36,189 nucleotides of DNA from Nocardiopsis trehalosi NBRC 14201 (GCF_001552555.1 NZ_BCRK01000045.1:1-36189); one strand, 5' to 3'; counted from the first letter of the stretch, positions 23,819 through 32,497 are shown. Notes: a model not told the origin generated them from the sequence alone. Numbers and translations: made by a program.

Positions 23819-25092
23819 ATCCCGTGCAGACCCTCCGCCGTAAGGCGCGCGGCCCGCTCCTGCGGCCCCCACGAGCGGTCGGCGCACCAGTGCGCGACGA
23901 GGTCGGCCACCGCGGCGAGCACCCGCGCGGCCGCGCGGCACCCGGCCGCGTCCCGCTCCGCCGCTGCGCCGGCGGCGCTCAGCGCCCGGGCGGCCTCGCG
24001 CAGCCGCGCCGCCTCGGCGGCGGGCGCGGAGGACACCGGCACGCGTCCGGCGGGGCCGCAGTCCCGCGCGGCCGCCGACAGCGCGTCCCGCACGGACGCG
24101 GGGGCGGCCACCGCGGCGGCCGTGAGCGCGTCGGAGAGGGCGGCCGCGGCCGCGGCCCGCTCCGGGTCGCCGGCCCCCGGCCACCGGCCGGCCAGGTCGC
24201 GCGCCGCGGCGCCCACCCCGGCCCAGGGCCCGTCCGGGTGGACCGGCGCGGGGGCGGCGGGCGCTTCGGCGAAGCGGGACCGCACGCGCGGCAGCGACAG
24301 GTCCGGGGCCAGCGATGCCCCCGAGAACCACACCGGCCCCCCGTCGGGGGCGATGTCGCCGGGCAGCGCCAGCGCGTAGCCGAGAACGGGGCCGGCGTCG
24401 GGAGAGCGCCGTCGCAGCAGGGCTCCACCCGCCCGTACCGCCGCGAAGAACTCCTCCTCGGTCCGGGCGGCGACCGCGGCCCGGCGCGCCAGCGGCTCCA
24501 ACACCGCCCGTGCGGCGAGGGGGCGGCCGGCGCGCTTGGCCTTCTCCGTCTCGCCCCGGGTGGGGGAGGGGGCGGAGGTCCTGTTCGAGGCGCTCGTGGG
24601 GCGCAGGCCCAGTTCCGCCTCCAGGCGCCGGCACTCCTCGCGCAGCCGCAGGGCGTCGTTGTGGATGTCGGGGTTGGTGTCGTCCTGCCGGGCCAGCGTG
24701 GCGACGAGGTGGATGTGGTGGCCCTCGTCGCCGTCGTGGCGCACCGCCACCCACCGGCAGGCGCGGTCGTCGCCGTGCGGGGCCACCCCGCCGGCGGCGG
24801 CGATGCGGCGCGCCACGTGCCCCCACTCGGCGTCGGTGAGGGGGCGGTCGGTCGCGGCCACGCGGACGGCGCAGTGCCACACGTGGCGCGGGGCTCCGGG
24901 ACGCACGAACCGGTCCAGGCGCCTGGCCAGCACCGGGAGGTCGGTACCGCCGGAGCGGCCGGGGTCGGGGACGCCGATGGTGCGCCAGGCGGCCACCAGG
25001 TGGGGGTCGATGTGCTCGTTGGCGACCCCCGGCCCGTAGAGGTACGTGAGCAGACCCGGGGTGTCCTGGCCGCGCATCACCTTGGCGATCAT
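23800..25092 (-). CDS. MobP-type relaxase/mobilisation nuclease
   Basis: 430 residues from ATG 25092, whose ATGA overlaps the stop of the MobC-like gene. The N-terminus (MIAKVMRGQDTPGLLTYLYG) is typical of actinobacterial VirD2-like relaxases, with Tyr residues in TYLYG and a following PHLV. The metal-binding HxH appears as DEGHHIHLVATL (His125, His126, His128). The C-terminal half is Ala/Arg-rich, probably helical, and unassigned; no helicase or primase motif is seen. It should nick a cognate oriT and pilot the strand. It differs in family from the MobF protein next door, with which it converges. Confidence 0.88.
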   Translation of the reverse strand: MIAKVMRGQDTPGLLTYLYGPGVANEHIDPHLVAAWRTIGVPDPGRSGGTDLPVLARRLDRFVRPGAPRHVWHCAVRVAATDRPLTDAEWGHVARRIAAAGGVAPHGDDRACRWVAVRHDGDEGHHIHLVATLARQDDTNPDIHNDALRLREECRRLEAELGLRPTSASNRTSAPSPTRGETEKAKRAGRPLAARAVLEPLARRAAVAARTEEEFFAAVRAGGALLRRRSPDAGPVLGYALALPGDIAPDGGPVWFSGASLAPDLSLPRVRSRFAEAPAAPAPVHPDGPWAGVGAAARDLAGRWPGAGDPERAAAAAALSDALTAAAVAAPASVRDALSAAARDCGPAGRVPVSSAPAAEAARLREAARALSAAGAAAERDAAGCRAAARVLAAVADLVAHWCADRSWGPQERAARLTAEGLHGMLSDRS

Positions 25093-25478
25093 CGGCGGGA
25101 GGCCTCCGCGACCGCGTCGGCGGCCTCTTCGAGGGCCTCCACCGCCACCGCCACGCGCTCCAGCAGTGCGCGGACCTGGTCGGTTCCCGCCCCGGCGGCG
25201 GTCAGCGCCGCCAGTTCGTCCCCCAGTCGGGACAGGGCGGTGGTCCCGTCGCTGAGCGCGACGAGGTTCTCGCGGGCGTCCGGCGACGTCGACAGCGTGT
25301 CGCGGGCCACGCCCAGGGCGGAGTGGGCGGCGAACCCGCCGAGGGTCATCCTGTGGGCTTTGGCCGCCTCGACGAGGAGCCCGTGCTCCTCGTCGCTGAG
25401 GCTGAGCTTCACATGCTTGTCGCGGCGGACGCCGGTTCTGCGGTTGCCGCGCCTGCGCTGGGCCGTCTCTTCCACCAT
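25089..25478 (-). CDS. MobC-like ribbon-helix-helix relaxosome protein
   Basis: 129 residues; ATG near 25478. After a basic N-terminus (RRRGNRRTGVRRDKH) comes an RHH-type segment, VKLSLSDEEHGLLVEAAKAH, followed by the MobC-like RMTLGGFAAHSALGVA. The rest is an Ala/Glu/Leu helix with heptad-like spacing (LARLGDELAALTAAGAG type), perhaps a coiled coil. MobC/MbeC proteins bind near oriT and help the relaxase open DNA. Its stop and the relaxase start overlap as ATGA, giving a two-gene mobilisation cassette, the normal arrangement for this family. Confidence is high for the role, moderate for exact family. Confidence 0.8.
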   Translation of the reverse strand: MVEETAQRRRGNRRTGVRRDKHVKLSLSDEEHGLLVEAAKAHRMTLGGFAAHSALGVARDTLSTSPDARENLVALSDGTTALSRLGDELAALTAAGAGTDQVRALLERVAVAVEALEEAADAVAEASRR

Positions 25479-25576
25479 CGACTCCCCGTGCCGTCCGGCC
25501 GATCAGTTGTCGGATGTCCCTGGCGATGATCGCGTATTCGGACGTGCGAGGCCAACGCGCGGGGCGCGGGGAGCGG

Positions 25577-25604
25577 CCCCCGCCGCTCCGTTCCGGGGCG
25601 GGGG
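25577..25604 (-). terminator. Hairpin downstream of the zinc-starvation ribosomal operon
   Basis: CCCCCGCC (25577-25584) pairs with GGCGGGGG (25597-25604) across a 12-base loop. It lies ~110 bases after the L31 stop, in a 235-base gene-free stretch (25479-25713) that also holds the start-side region of the MobC-like gene. The region is very GC-rich, so this may be chance. Confidence 0.4.
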
Positions 25605-25713
25605 CGGGGGCGGCGGCGCGGGTCAGGTGGCGACGCCGTCCCGGTAGCCGTCCATCCTCACCCGCCCCGCCCCCGCGCCGGACCCCGCCCCCCGCCGAAG
25701 GGCCGCCGGTTGG

Positions 25714-25962
25714 TCAGTCGGGGCGGTGGTAGCGGCGGTTGAAGCGCTCGACGCGCCCGGCGGTGTCGACGACGCGGCGCTGCCCCGTGTAGAAGGGATG
25801 GCTCGCCGAGGAGATCTCCACGTCGATGACCGGATAGGTGGCGCCGTCCTCCCAGACGATCGTGCGGTCGCTGGTGGCGGTCGACCGGGTGAGGAAGGCG
25901 AAGTCGGCCGCCCGGTCGCGGAAGACGACCGGACGGTAGGGCGGGTGGATACCCGGGCGCAT
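25714..25962 (-). CDS. rpmE2: Ribosomal protein L31 type B
   Basis: 82 residues; ATG 25962 follows AGGAAAGGA. The protein starts [16 protein letters not shown] and contains [28 protein letters not shown], which is type B. It has no CxxC pair, so it does not bind zinc. Such copies replace the zinc-binding L31 when zinc is scarce, releasing zinc. It is the last gene of the four-gene operon behind the Zur-like palindrome, 44 bases after L33. Confidence 0.97.
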   Translation of the reverse strand: MRPGIHPPYRPVVFRDRAADFAFLTRSTATSDRTIVWEDGATYPVIDVEISSASHPFYTGQRRVVDTAGRVERFNRRYHRPD

Positions 25963-26006
25963 GGGCGCGTCCTTTCCTGGGGGCGGTTCCGTGGTGGTCG
26001 GTGCGG

Positions 26007-26171
26007 TCAGCGGTCCTCGCGGAACTCCACGTGGCGCCGCACCTTCGGGTCGTACTTGCGCAGCACCAGCCGGTCGGGGGTGTTGCGCCGGTTCTTCCGG
26101 GTGACGTAGGTGTAGCCGGTCCCCGCTGTGGACCGGAGCTTGATGATCGGCCGTGCCTGGTCGCGTGCCAT
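26007..26171 (-). CDS. rpmG: Ribosomal protein L33, cysteine-free form
   Basis: 54 residues, [20 protein letters not shown] and then [32 protein letters not shown]. The [10 protein letters not shown] motif identifies L33. The C(x)nC pairs of zinc-binding L33 are absent, so this is the zinc-independent paralogue. Start ATG 26171. The gene is too short for many automatic lists but is certain from sequence. It lies between rpsN and rpmE2. Confidence 0.97.
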   Translation of the reverse strand: MARDQARPIIKLRSTAGTGYTYVTRKNRRNTPDRLVLRKYDPKVRRHVEFREDR

Positions 26172-26237
26172 GGGAACGCCTCGTTCCGGGTCGGGCCCGC
26201 CGGCGGCGGGCGGAAGGGGGTGGTGCGGCGGGCCGCG

Positions 26238-26543
26238 TCACCAACTGGACTTGGTGACTCCGGGCAGCTCGCCGCGGTGGGCCATCTCGCGGAAGCGGAT
26301 GCGGGAGAGCCCGAAGCGGCGCAGATGGCCCCGGGGGCGGCCGTCGACCGCGTCGCGGTTGCGCACCCGGGTGGCGCTGGCGTCGCGCGGTTGGCGCTGG
26401 AGGGCGACGACGGCGGCGGCGCGCTCCTCGGCGGTGCTCCGCGGGTCGGCGACGGTCCGCTTCAGTTCGGCGCGGCGCTCGGCGTAGCGGGCGACGACGT
26501 CGCGGCGCCGCTCGTTGCGGGCGATCTTGCTCTTCTTCGCCAT
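26238..26543 (-). CDS. rpsN: Ribosomal protein S14, long zinc-free form
   Basis: 101 residues, [20 protein letters not shown]... ending [19 protein letters not shown]. The length (~101) and the [21 protein letters not shown] block without Cys identify the zinc-independent S14 rather than the short (~61-residue) four-Cys type. The start lies one base from the rpmB stop (26545), so the genes are tightly coupled. It replaces the zinc protein in the 30S subunit at low zinc. Confidence 0.97.
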   Translation of the reverse strand: MAKKSKIARNERRRDVVARYAERRAELKRTVADPRSTAEERAAAVVALQRQPRDASATRVRNRDAVDGRPRGHLRRFGLSRIRFREMAHRGELPGVTKSSW

Positions 26544-26544
26544 G

Positions 26545-26781
26545 TCAGACCCGCCCCCCGCGTGCGCGGATGTCGGCGACCACGCGCTCGATGCCGCGGG
26601 TGTCGATGACGCGGATGCCCGTGGTGCTGACCGTCAGGCGGATGTACCGGCGTTCGCTGGGAAGCCAGTAGCGGCGGCGCTGGATGTTGGGATCGAACCG
26701 CCGCCGGGTGCGGCGGTGGGAGTGGGAGACCGAGTTGCCGAAGGCGGGCGCCTTCCCGGTCACCTGGCAGACGCGGGACAT
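26545..26781 (-). CDS. rpmB: Ribosomal protein L28, zinc-starvation paralogue
   Basis: 78 residues, [20 protein letters not shown] then [20 protein letters not shown]. Only one Cys (VCQVTGK) is left, so the CxxC...CxxC zinc site is absent. ATG 26781 has GAGGAGGGA upstream. It is the first gene of the operon, 17 bases downstream of the Zur-like palindrome, so it should be derepressed when zinc runs low. Confidence 0.96.
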   Translation of the reverse strand: MSRVCQVTGKAPAFGNSVSHSHRRTRRRFDPNIQRRRYWLPSERRYIRLTVSTTGIRVIDTRGIERVVADIRARGGRV

Positions 26782-26797
26782 GACCGTCCCTCCTCGC

Positions 26798-26824
26798 TAG
26801 TGAAAACGATAACCGTTTTCACTA
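26798..26824 (-). promoter_or_regulatory. Zur-like operator overlapping the rpmB promoter
   Basis: TAGTGAAAACG (26798-26808), a 5-base ATAAC centre and CGTTTTCACTA (26814-26824) form a near-perfect 27-bp palindrome. The TGAAAA...TTTTCA arms match the Zur box type. On the minus strand TATAGT (26821-26826) is a good -10 at its upstream edge, so repressor binding would block the promoter. The downstream cysteine-poor ribosomal genes are the classical Zur regulon. Confidence 0.85.
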
Positions 26825-26894
26825 TAGCGCGCACGGGACGGCCTATGGGCGGTGGAGCGGGACGGCGGCGCGGGGGCGAGCGGGCGGAGGACCT

Positions 26895-26958
26895 CGTTGA
26901 TCTCGACGCCATCGGGGCGTGGGATCGATCCCACGCCCCGATGGCGTCGAGATCAACG
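26895..26958. repeat. 64-bp perfect palindrome
   Basis: The arms 26895-26926 and 26927-26958 are exact reverse complements with no spacer (centre GGGATC/GATCCC; ends CGTTGATCTCGAC and GTCGAGATCAACG). It covers the last codons and the TGA (26953-26955) of the leftward membrane-protein gene and ends 71 bases before the Zur-like operator. It would act at least as a very strong terminator for that gene and may insulate the rpmB promoter. Confidence 0.95.
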
Positions 26959-27399
26959 GGAAAGGGAGAAGCGGACGGCCCGGACCACGGACGCGCCGGC
27001 CGTGGTGGCGGCGAGCATGGGCAGGGCGCCCGCCACCACCGCGCTCGACAGCAGCCCGAACGCCGGGCCCTCGGGTAGGAACGGCACGGCGGCGGAGTCG
27101 GCCGCCATCACCGGCCAGGCGCACACGACGTACAGCGGCAGGGCGGCCAGGGCGGACGCCCCCGCCGAGGGCGCGCCGAGTGCCCGCAGGCCGCCCCACG
27201 CCAGCAGGCCGGCCACGAGCGGCTGTGCGGCGAGGGCGGCGAGGCCCAGGCCGATGTTCGCATCCACCACGCCGCGCGGCGTGGGCACCAGCCACACCCC
27301 GGCCTGGACGACGAGCAGCGCGAGGAGGCCCGCCGCGGCACCGCAGACCGCGGCGGAGGCCAGGAGGCGGGGCTGGGAGGGGTCGCTTCGGTTCGTCAT
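26953..27399 (-). CDS. Hypothetical four-helix membrane protein
   Basis: 148 residues from ATG 27399 (MTNRSDPSQPRLL). The frame continues to a start at 27450, but the added basic residues look like non-coding extension; neither start has a strong ribosome site. Four TM helices are visible: LASAAVCGAAAGLLALLVVQAGVW, GLGLAALAAQPLVAGLLAWG, ALAALPLYVVCAWPVMAA and FGLLSSAVVAGALPMLAATTAG. No catalytic motif is seen, and I do not recognise the family. It is probably monocistronic, ending in the 64-bp palindrome. Confidence 0.65.
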   Translation of the reverse strand: MTNRSDPSQPRLLASAAVCGAAAGLLALLVVQAGVWLVPTPRGVVDANIGLGLAALAAQPLVAGLLAWGGLRALGAPSAGASALAALPLYVVCAWPVMAADSAAVPFLPEGPAFGLLSSAVVAGALPMLAATTAGASVVRAVRFSLSR

Positions 27400-27531
27400 G
27401 GACCGATCATCGCGCCGCCGCCGCACCGCCGCCTGAGTGCGCGTACTCATCTCCGCGCGGGCGGGCGGTCGTCTTCGCCTCCGCCGGGCGTCCTCGCCTC
27501 CGCGCGGGCTCCCGTGCGCAGGCGCCGGCCG

Positions 27532-28275
27532 TCACCACCCCGGCGGGGCCGGGGTGGGCTCGTGGGTGGTGTACAGGCGGGCGGAGTAGATCCCGATGGC
27601 CGCCATGGGCAGCCAGGCGGCCGCGACGATCGCCGCGTTCTCGCCCCAGTCGCCGAGCATCAGTGCCAGGGGGGCGAAGAGGCCCGCGAAGAAGAGCCCG
27701 ACGGCGAGGCCGAGTGTGGCCCGCATGCCCCGCGTCGGTTCCGGCTCGGCGCGGCGGCGCAGCCGCCAGACGCAGACGGCCGCGCCGAGAAGGCTCGGGG
27801 GCAGCACGATGAGCGCGCCGATGAGCATCCGCGCGCCCTCGTCGTACGGGGCGTCGTGCGTGGCCTGGGAGTCGCCGCCGGCCGCGATCTCGGTCAGCCG
27901 GCCCCGCCAGACCGTGCCCTCGACCCGGTCGCCCTCGTCGAGGCGGGTGAAGACCGGGCCGTCGGAGGGGTAGGAGGTCTCCCACGTGTCGCCGTCCGCG
28001 CTGGTCAGCAGCGCGCGGTTGGACTCGCCCCGCTTCATGAACGGCCGCTCGATCCCCGACACGGTGTACTCCTCCGTCCACCGGCACTCGGCGGGCGCGG
28101 CGGGCTTCTCCGGGCAGGGCTCCGCGGCCGCGTAGGCGCGCAGGTCCCGGTCCCCGCCGGGCACCCGCGCGGTCACGGCGGTGAGCATGCCGGCCGCGGC
28201 GGCGGTGCAGAGCAGCAGGAGGAGGACCGTGCCTGCGGTGCTCCGCAGAGTCCCTGCGAGGGAGAGGCCGTTCAT
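27532..28275 (-). CDS. Hypothetical membrane protein with extracytoplasmic loop
   Basis: 247 residues from ATG 28275 (MNGLSLAGTLRS); the longer open frame upstream is antisense to the GNAT gene. TM helix 1 (TVLLLLLCTAAAAGMLTAVTA) precedes a ~110-residue outer domain with two Cys (PCPEKPAAPAECRW), YTVSGIERPFM, a WETSYPSDGPVFTRLDEGDRVEG segment and a WRGRLTEI stretch. Three more TM helices follow (LIGALIVLPPSLLGAAVCVW, GLAVGLFFAGLFAPLALML, AIVAAAWLPMAAIGIYSARL). The outer domain looks beta-rich. The function is unknown. It is divergent from the GNAT gene with ~140 bases between, which hold an AT-rich promoter-like patch (GCAAAAAATGGAACAATAC on the minus strand). Confidence 0.7.
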   Translation of the reverse strand: MNGLSLAGTLRSTAGTVLLLLLCTAAAAGMLTAVTARVPGGDRDLRAYAAAEPCPEKPAAPAECRWTEEYTVSGIERPFMKRGESNRALLTSADGDTWETSYPSDGPVFTRLDEGDRVEGTVWRGRLTEIAAGGDSQATHDAPYDEGARMLIGALIVLPPSLLGAAVCVWRLRRRAEPEPTRGMRATLGLAVGLFFAGLFAPLALMLGDWGENAAIVAAAWLPMAAIGIYSARLYTTHEPTPAPPGW

Positions 28276-28417
28276 GGCCGTATTGTTCCATTTTTTGCAG
28301 CTTGTACGTTGTGAGTGGCCGCCACGCACCGCGGCCGACCGCCGGACCCACCGGGGGCCCACCGCCGGAGGCCGCCCCGGCGCCGCCCCGGTGCCGCCCC
28401 GAAGAAAGAGCACGCGC

Positions 28418-28888
28418 ATGGACATCACCGTGGACGACCTCTCCGGCCCGGAGATCGCCGCGTTCCTCGACGAGCACCTCCGCGACATGCGCTCGATCAC
28501 GCCCCCGGAGAGCAAGCACGCCCTCGGTCTCGACGGCCTCCGCGCGCCCGACGTGACGTTCTGGACGGTGCGGGACGGCGGCGCGGTCGTCGGGTGCGGC
28601 GCGCTCAAGCGGCTGGACGCCGACCACGCCGAGCTGAAGTCCATGCGCGTCGGCGCGGCGCGCAAGCGGAGCGGTATCGCGTCCCGGCTGCTGGAGCACA
28701 TCATCGCCGAGGCGGTCCGCGGCGGGTTCTCCCGGCTCAGCCTGGAGACCGGGTCGGACGCGTTCTTCCTGCCCGCCCGGAGCCTCTACGCGAAGTTCGG
28801 GTTCACCCCCTGCGCCCCCTTCGCCGACTACCGGCCGGACCCCCACAGCGTCTACCTGACCCTCCGCCTCCCGACCGCCGCCACCTGA
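28418..28888 (+). CDS. GNAT family N-acetyltransferase
   Basis: 156 residues; ATG 28418 with AAAGAG ~8 bases upstream. The GNAT core is clear: a central strand ([20 protein letters not shown]), the acetyl-CoA-binding R/Q-x2-G-x-(G/A) loop as [16 protein letters not shown], a beta bulge LSLETG and a C-terminal [22 protein letters not shown]. The last part resembles the family that includes ElaA/PaiA-like and phosphinothricin-type enzymes. It transfers an acetyl group from acetyl-CoA to an amine; the substrate is not evident. It is a single gene, divergent from the membrane protein at 27532 and convergent with the S9 peptidase. Confidence 0.9.
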   Translation: MDITVDDLSGPEIAAFLDEHLRDMRSITPPESKHALGLDGLRAPDVTFWTVRDGGAVVGCGALKRLDADHAELKSMRVGAARKRSGIASRLLEHIIAEAVRGGFSRLSLETGSDAFFLPARSLYAKFGFTPCAPFADYRPDPHSVYLTLRLPTAAT

Positions 28889-28934
28889 CCCGCCGCCCCC
28901 TGACCGGCCGCCGGCGCGGCGCCGGGCCGCCGCC

Positions 28935-30812
28935 TCACCGTCCGCGCAGGTGCCGGGCGAGGAACCGGTCGGCGGCGTCGAACGTGGCGACCAGGTTCTC
29001 CGGGTTCACGAAGTCGTGGCCCTCGTCGGGGAAGACGATGTACTCGACCTCCACGCCCCGGGCGCGCACCGCCTCCACGATGTGGTCGGACTCCGACTGC
29101 GGGACGCGGGCGTCGTTGGCCCCCTGCACCACCAGCAGCGGGGCGATGATGTCGTCGACCCGGCTGATGGGCGAGCGGGCCAGCATGTCGGCCTCCTGCT
29201 CGGGGACGTCGGGGTCGCCGGCGTAGCGGTGCCAGGTGTTGATCAGGCTCGCCCGGGCGAACGCGGGCTGGCCGCGCACGTAGCTCACCAGGTTGGAGAT
29301 CCCCACGACGTCGATGACCGCCGCGAAGCGGTCCGGCGTGAAGGCGGCCCCCACCAGCGCGGCGTAGCCGCCGTAGGACCCGCCGAAGACCGCGACCCGG
29401 TCGGGGTCGGCGTAGCCCTGCGCCACCGCCCAGTCGACGGCGTCGATCAGGTCGTCGTGCATCCGGCCCGCCAGCTCGCCGACGGCGGCCCGCATGTGGG
29501 CCTTGCCGAACCCGGTCGACCCCCGGAAGTTGACCTGGAGCACCGCGTACCCGCGGTTGGCCAGGAGCTGCACGGCGCCGTTGAACCCCCAGTTGTCGCG
29601 CGTCCACGGGCCGCCGTGGACCATGAGCACCAGCGGGAGCCCGGCCGGCTCGACGCCCACCGGGAGCGTGAGGTACGACGGCAGCCGCAGCCCGTCGCGG
29701 GCGGTGATCGTGACGGGGCGCATCGGGGCCAGCGCGGCCGGGTCCAGGTGCGGGAAGGGGCGGAACAGCAGCCGGCTCTCGCCCGTGGCGTGGTCGTACA
29801 GCCAGGTCGCCCCCGGGTCGCGGTCGTGGTCGAACGCCACCACCCACCGGCGGCGCTCCGCGTCGCAGGAGACGGTGCTCAGGTCGCCGTCGGAGAGCAC
29901 GCGCACGTTCTTCCAGACCGCGGCGAAGTGCGGGTCCAGGGCGTGGATCACCTGGCGCTCGCCCATGTAGCGCACGCCCATCAGCTCGCCCCGCCGGTCC
30001 CGGATCAGCGGCGAGGGCATGACGGGGAAGACCTGCGCCCGGGCGTCGAGGTCGTACTCGGGGTGGTCGTCGACCTCGGTCTCCTCGCCGGTGGCCAGGT
30101 CGATCCGCGCCAGGCGGGTGCGGTCGGTGCCCCGGTTGGAGCCGATCCACAGGCCGGTGCCGTCCGGGGTGACCTCCGCCGGGAAGACGCCCATCGGGTA
30201 GTCCTCGCCCGGCCACACGCCGATGGGGCGCGTCGTCCCCGTCTCCCGGTCGAGACGGGAGATCTCCAGGTCCCCGTCGGGGGTGGTGGCGGAGAGGAAC
30301 ATGTCGTCGCCGCGGCCCCGGAACCACCCCTGGCCGATGCCGGGGCTCTCGGCCAGCAGCGTCAGCTCACCGGTGGCCACGTCGAGTTCGTGGGTGTCGA
30401 ACGCCGCCGCGTCGCGGGCGTTCAGCATCAGGGTGACCTTGCCCGGCCGGCCGGGGGCCGACTCGAAGGTCAGGACCCGGGCGCCCGGGAACGGGGTGAG
30501 GTCGACCGCCGCGGAGCCCGGGGCGTCCAGGTCGACCCGGTAGAGGTGCCAGTTCTCGTCGCCGCCGTCGTCCTGGGTGTAGAGCAGCCAGCGCGGGTCG
30601 TCGGTCCACTCGTAGGCGATGACGCTGCGGGCCTCGTCGGCGGTCACACAGCGGGGTTCGGCGCCGGGGGCCAGGTCCTGGATCCAGACGTTGAGCCGGT
30701 TCCGCCACGGCGCGAGGTAGGCGATCCGGGTGCCGTCCGGCGAGATCGCCGCGTTGGCGCGCTCCGGGGGGCCGAACAGGTCCTCGACCGTCATCCTGGC
30801 GGGCAGGGGCAT
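28935..30812 (-). CDS. S9 family (prolyl oligopeptidase-type) serine peptidase
   Basis: 625 residues from ATG 30812, with AGAGGAA upstream; the ATG at 30827 has none. The N-terminal ~380 residues form a seven-bladed propeller ([54 protein letters not shown]). The C-terminal alpha/beta hydrolase has the oxyanion segment [18 protein letters not shown], nucleophile Ser479 in [11 protein letters not shown], Asp567 (GANDARVPQ) and His599 (FPDEGHDF). It is a complete, probably active cytosolic peptidase of the S9C/acylaminoacyl-peptidase type. It lies 192 bases downstream of the ferredoxin gene, with a strong hairpin between, so it probably has its own promoter. Confidence 0.95.
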   Translation of the reverse strand: MPLPARMTVEDLFGPPERANAAISPDGTRIAYLAPWRNRLNVWIQDLAPGAEPRCVTADEARSVIAYEWTDDPRWLLYTQDDGGDENWHLYRVDLDAPGSAAVDLTPFPGARVLTFESAPGRPGKVTLMLNARDAAAFDTHELDVATGELTLLAESPGIGQGWFRGRGDDMFLSATTPDGDLEISRLDRETGTTRPIGVWPGEDYPMGVFPAEVTPDGTGLWIGSNRGTDRTRLARIDLATGEETEVDDHPEYDLDARAQVFPVMPSPLIRDRRGELMGVRYMGERQVIHALDPHFAAVWKNVRVLSDGDLSTVSCDAERRRWVVAFDHDRDPGATWLYDHATGESRLLFRPFPHLDPAALAPMRPVTITARDGLRLPSYLTLPVGVEPAGLPLVLMVHGGPWTRDNWGFNGAVQLLANRGYAVLQVNFRGSTGFGKAHMRAAVGELAGRMHDDLIDAVDWAVAQGYADPDRVAVFGGSYGGYAALVGAAFTPDRFAAVIDVVGISNLVSYVRGQPAFARASLINTWHRYAGDPDVPEQEADMLARSPISRVDDIIAPLLVVQGANDARVPQSESDHIVEAVRARGVEVEYIVFPDEGHDFVNPENLVATFDAADRFLARHLRGR

Positions 30813-30955
30813 AGCCGTTCCTCTCATCCGAGGGCGGGTCGCAGGTGTCGACCAGCGGATACGTCCCCCAGTCTTCTCCCGGCCCCGGAACGCGACCAGT
30901 GATGCCGCGTCACCGCCTCCCGTCGAGAAATGTCATGGTCGGCCCGCCGCCGGCC

Positions 30956-30998
30956 CCGTCGCGGCCCGGAGCCGGAGGCCGGCCCCGGGCCGCGACGG
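30956..30998 (-). terminator. Terminator hairpin after the P450-ferredoxin genes
   Basis: CCGTCGCGGCCCGG (30956-30969) pairs perfectly with CCGGGCCGCGACGG (30985-30998); the 15-base loop holds a further small stem (GCCGG/CCGGC). It ends six bases from the ferredoxin stop (31005), on the downstream side of the minus-strand operon. Confidence 0.8.
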
Positions 30999-31004
30999 CC
31001 CCCG

Positions 31005-31244
31005 TCAGGTGGTGTGCGCCCCGCCCGGGCCCCCGGACGGTCCGGGCCCCCGGCCGTCCAGGGTGATGGCGCCGGACGGGCAGGTGCCCGCGGCCTCCCG
31101 GACCGCGGCGTGCCGCTCCGGGGGCGGCGCGGCGTCGAGCAGGAGCACCCGGCCGTCGTCGGGGTCCTGGTCGAACGTCTCGGGCGAGCGCAGCGCGCAC
31201 ATCCCGGCGCCGATGCAGCGTTCCCGGTCGACCCTCGGCCGCAT
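31005..31244 (-). CDS. [3Fe-4S] ferredoxin, P450 partner
   Basis: 79 residues from ATG 31244. The sequence reads MRPRVDRERCIGAGMCALRS..., then EAAGTCPSGAITLDG. Cys in C-x5-C (CIGAGMC) and a third in TCPSGAI give the three-cysteine pattern of [3Fe-4S] ferredoxins that donate electrons to bacterial P450s. The start lies five bases from the P450 stop, so the pair is co-transcribed. The C-terminus is a Gly/Pro-rich tail. No reductase is encoded nearby, so a housekeeping ferredoxin reductase is assumed. Confidence 0.93.
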   Translation of the reverse strand: MRPRVDRERCIGAGMCALRSPETFDQDPDDGRVLLLDAAPPPERHAAVREAAGTCPSGAITLDGRGPGPSGGPGGAHTT

Positions 31245-31249
31245 GCCGC

Positions 31250-32473
31250 CTACCCCTCGTCCCAGGTCACGGGCAGCGCGGACACGCCGTAGATCGTGGC
31301 GTCGGTCCGCAGGGGGACCTCCTCGGGCGGGACCGCCAGGCGCAGACCCGGGAACCGGGAGAACAGCGCCGGGAAGGCCACCCGCATCTCGACGCGGGCC
31401 AGCTGCTGGCCGAGGCACCCGTGGACGCCGTGCCCGAAGGCCAGGTGCCCGGCGGTGGACCGGTGCGGGTCGAAGGTGTCGGGGTCGTCGAACCGCAGCG
31501 GGTCGCGGTTGGCGGTCTGGAGGGAGACGACGACGCTGTCGCCCGCCCGGACCGTCTGCCCGTCGATCTCGACGTCCTCCAGCGCCGTCCGCACGCCGGT
31601 GTGGGCGATGCTCAGGTACCGCAGGAGCTCCTCCACGACCGGGCCGGCCAGCTCGGGGTCGGCGCGCAGCTCGGCGAGCCGGTCCGGGTTCCGCAGCAGG
31701 GTGAACGTGCCGAGGCCGATCATGTTGGCGGTGGTGTCCAGGCCGGCGCCCAGCAGCACGATGCCGACCGTGGTCAGCTCCGCGTCGGACAGGTCGGTCT
31801 CGGTCAGCTCCGACAGCAGGTCGTCGGTCGGCTCGGCGCGCTTGGCCCGCACCAGCTCGGCGAGGTAGGTGTACAGGGCGGTCACCGCCTCGCCGGTGTC
31901 ATCGGTGAGGGCGCCCCCGGTGAGGACCTCGGCGTGCCGCTGGAACCGGTCGCGGTCGGCGTAGGGCACCCCGAGCAGTTCGCAGATCATCAGTGCGGGG
32001 AGGGGCCGGGCGTAGGCGGCGACCAGGTCCACGGGCGGGCCCTGCCGCTCCATGGCGTCCAGGTGCTCGGCGGCGATCCGCTCGACCCGCTCGGTGAGCA
32101 GCCGCATCCGCCGGACGGTGAACCGTCCCGTCAGCAGCCGCCGGTAGCGGGTGTGCTCCGGCGGGTCGATGCCGGTCAGGTCGCCCGGTTCCGCCGGGGG
32201 CAGCCCGCCGGGCGGCATGCCCTCCGCCGGGACGTGCATGATGTCGTAGCGGGAGCTGAACCGCGGGTCGGCCAGCACCGCCCGCACGGCGGCGTGCCCG
32301 GTGGCCAGCCAGCCGACGTGGCCGTCGGGGAAGGCCAGCCGGCGCAGCGGCAGCTCGTCCCGCAGGCGGCCGAGTTCGGCGGGGGGATCGAAGGGGCACC
32401 CGGCGGGCCGCTCGGTGGGCAGGCCGGGCAGCGGGTCGGACGCGGTCGGCGGGACGGGGGGCTGGGGGGTCAT
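31250..32473 (-). CDS. Cytochrome P450
   Basis: 407 residues; ATG 32473 with GAGAGGA upstream. The family motifs are complete: I-helix [16 protein letters not shown], ExxR as VVEELLRYL, and the heme loop [17 protein letters not shown] with the ligand Cys353. The general layout ([30 protein letters not shown]) is that of soluble bacterial CYP105/107-like enzymes. It should hydroxylate a small molecule using the adjacent [3Fe-4S] ferredoxin. No biosynthetic core genes are in the window, so a xenobiotic or tailoring role cannot be told apart. It lies 24 bases after the chimeric membrane protein. Confidence 0.96.
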   Translation of the reverse strand: MTPQPPVPPTASDPLPGLPTERPAGCPFDPPAELGRLRDELPLRRLAFPDGHVGWLATGHAAVRAVLADPRFSSRYDIMHVPAEGMPPGGLPPAEPGDLTGIDPPEHTRYRRLLTGRFTVRRMRLLTERVERIAAEHLDAMERQGPPVDLVAAYARPLPALMICELLGVPYADRDRFQRHAEVLTGGALTDDTGEAVTALYTYLAELVRAKRAEPTDDLLSELTETDLSDAELTTVGIVLLGAGLDTTANMIGLGTFTLLRNPDRLAELRADPELAGPVVEELLRYLSIAHTGVRTALEDVEIDGQTVRAGDSVVVSLQTANRDPLRFDDPDTFDPHRSTAGHLAFGHGVHGCLGQQLARVEMRVAFPALFSRFPGLRLAVPPEEVPLRTDATIYGVSALPVTWDEG

Positions 32474-32497
32474 GGCGGTGTCCTCTCGGTGGTGGGT

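Noticed and set aside
23549-24880. Alternative leftward frame overlapping the MobP gene
   Set aside because: Arg/Gly-rich composition and no motif, while the 23800-25092 frame has the HxH motif and the MobC overlap.
25561-25690. G- and C-runs resembling repeats or a small CRISPR
   Set aside because: No regular repeat-spacer structure; just homopolymer-like GC runs.
27407-28846. Leftward frame across the GNAT gene
   Set aside because: Antisense in its first part and low-complexity; the GNAT motif on the plus strand is clear.
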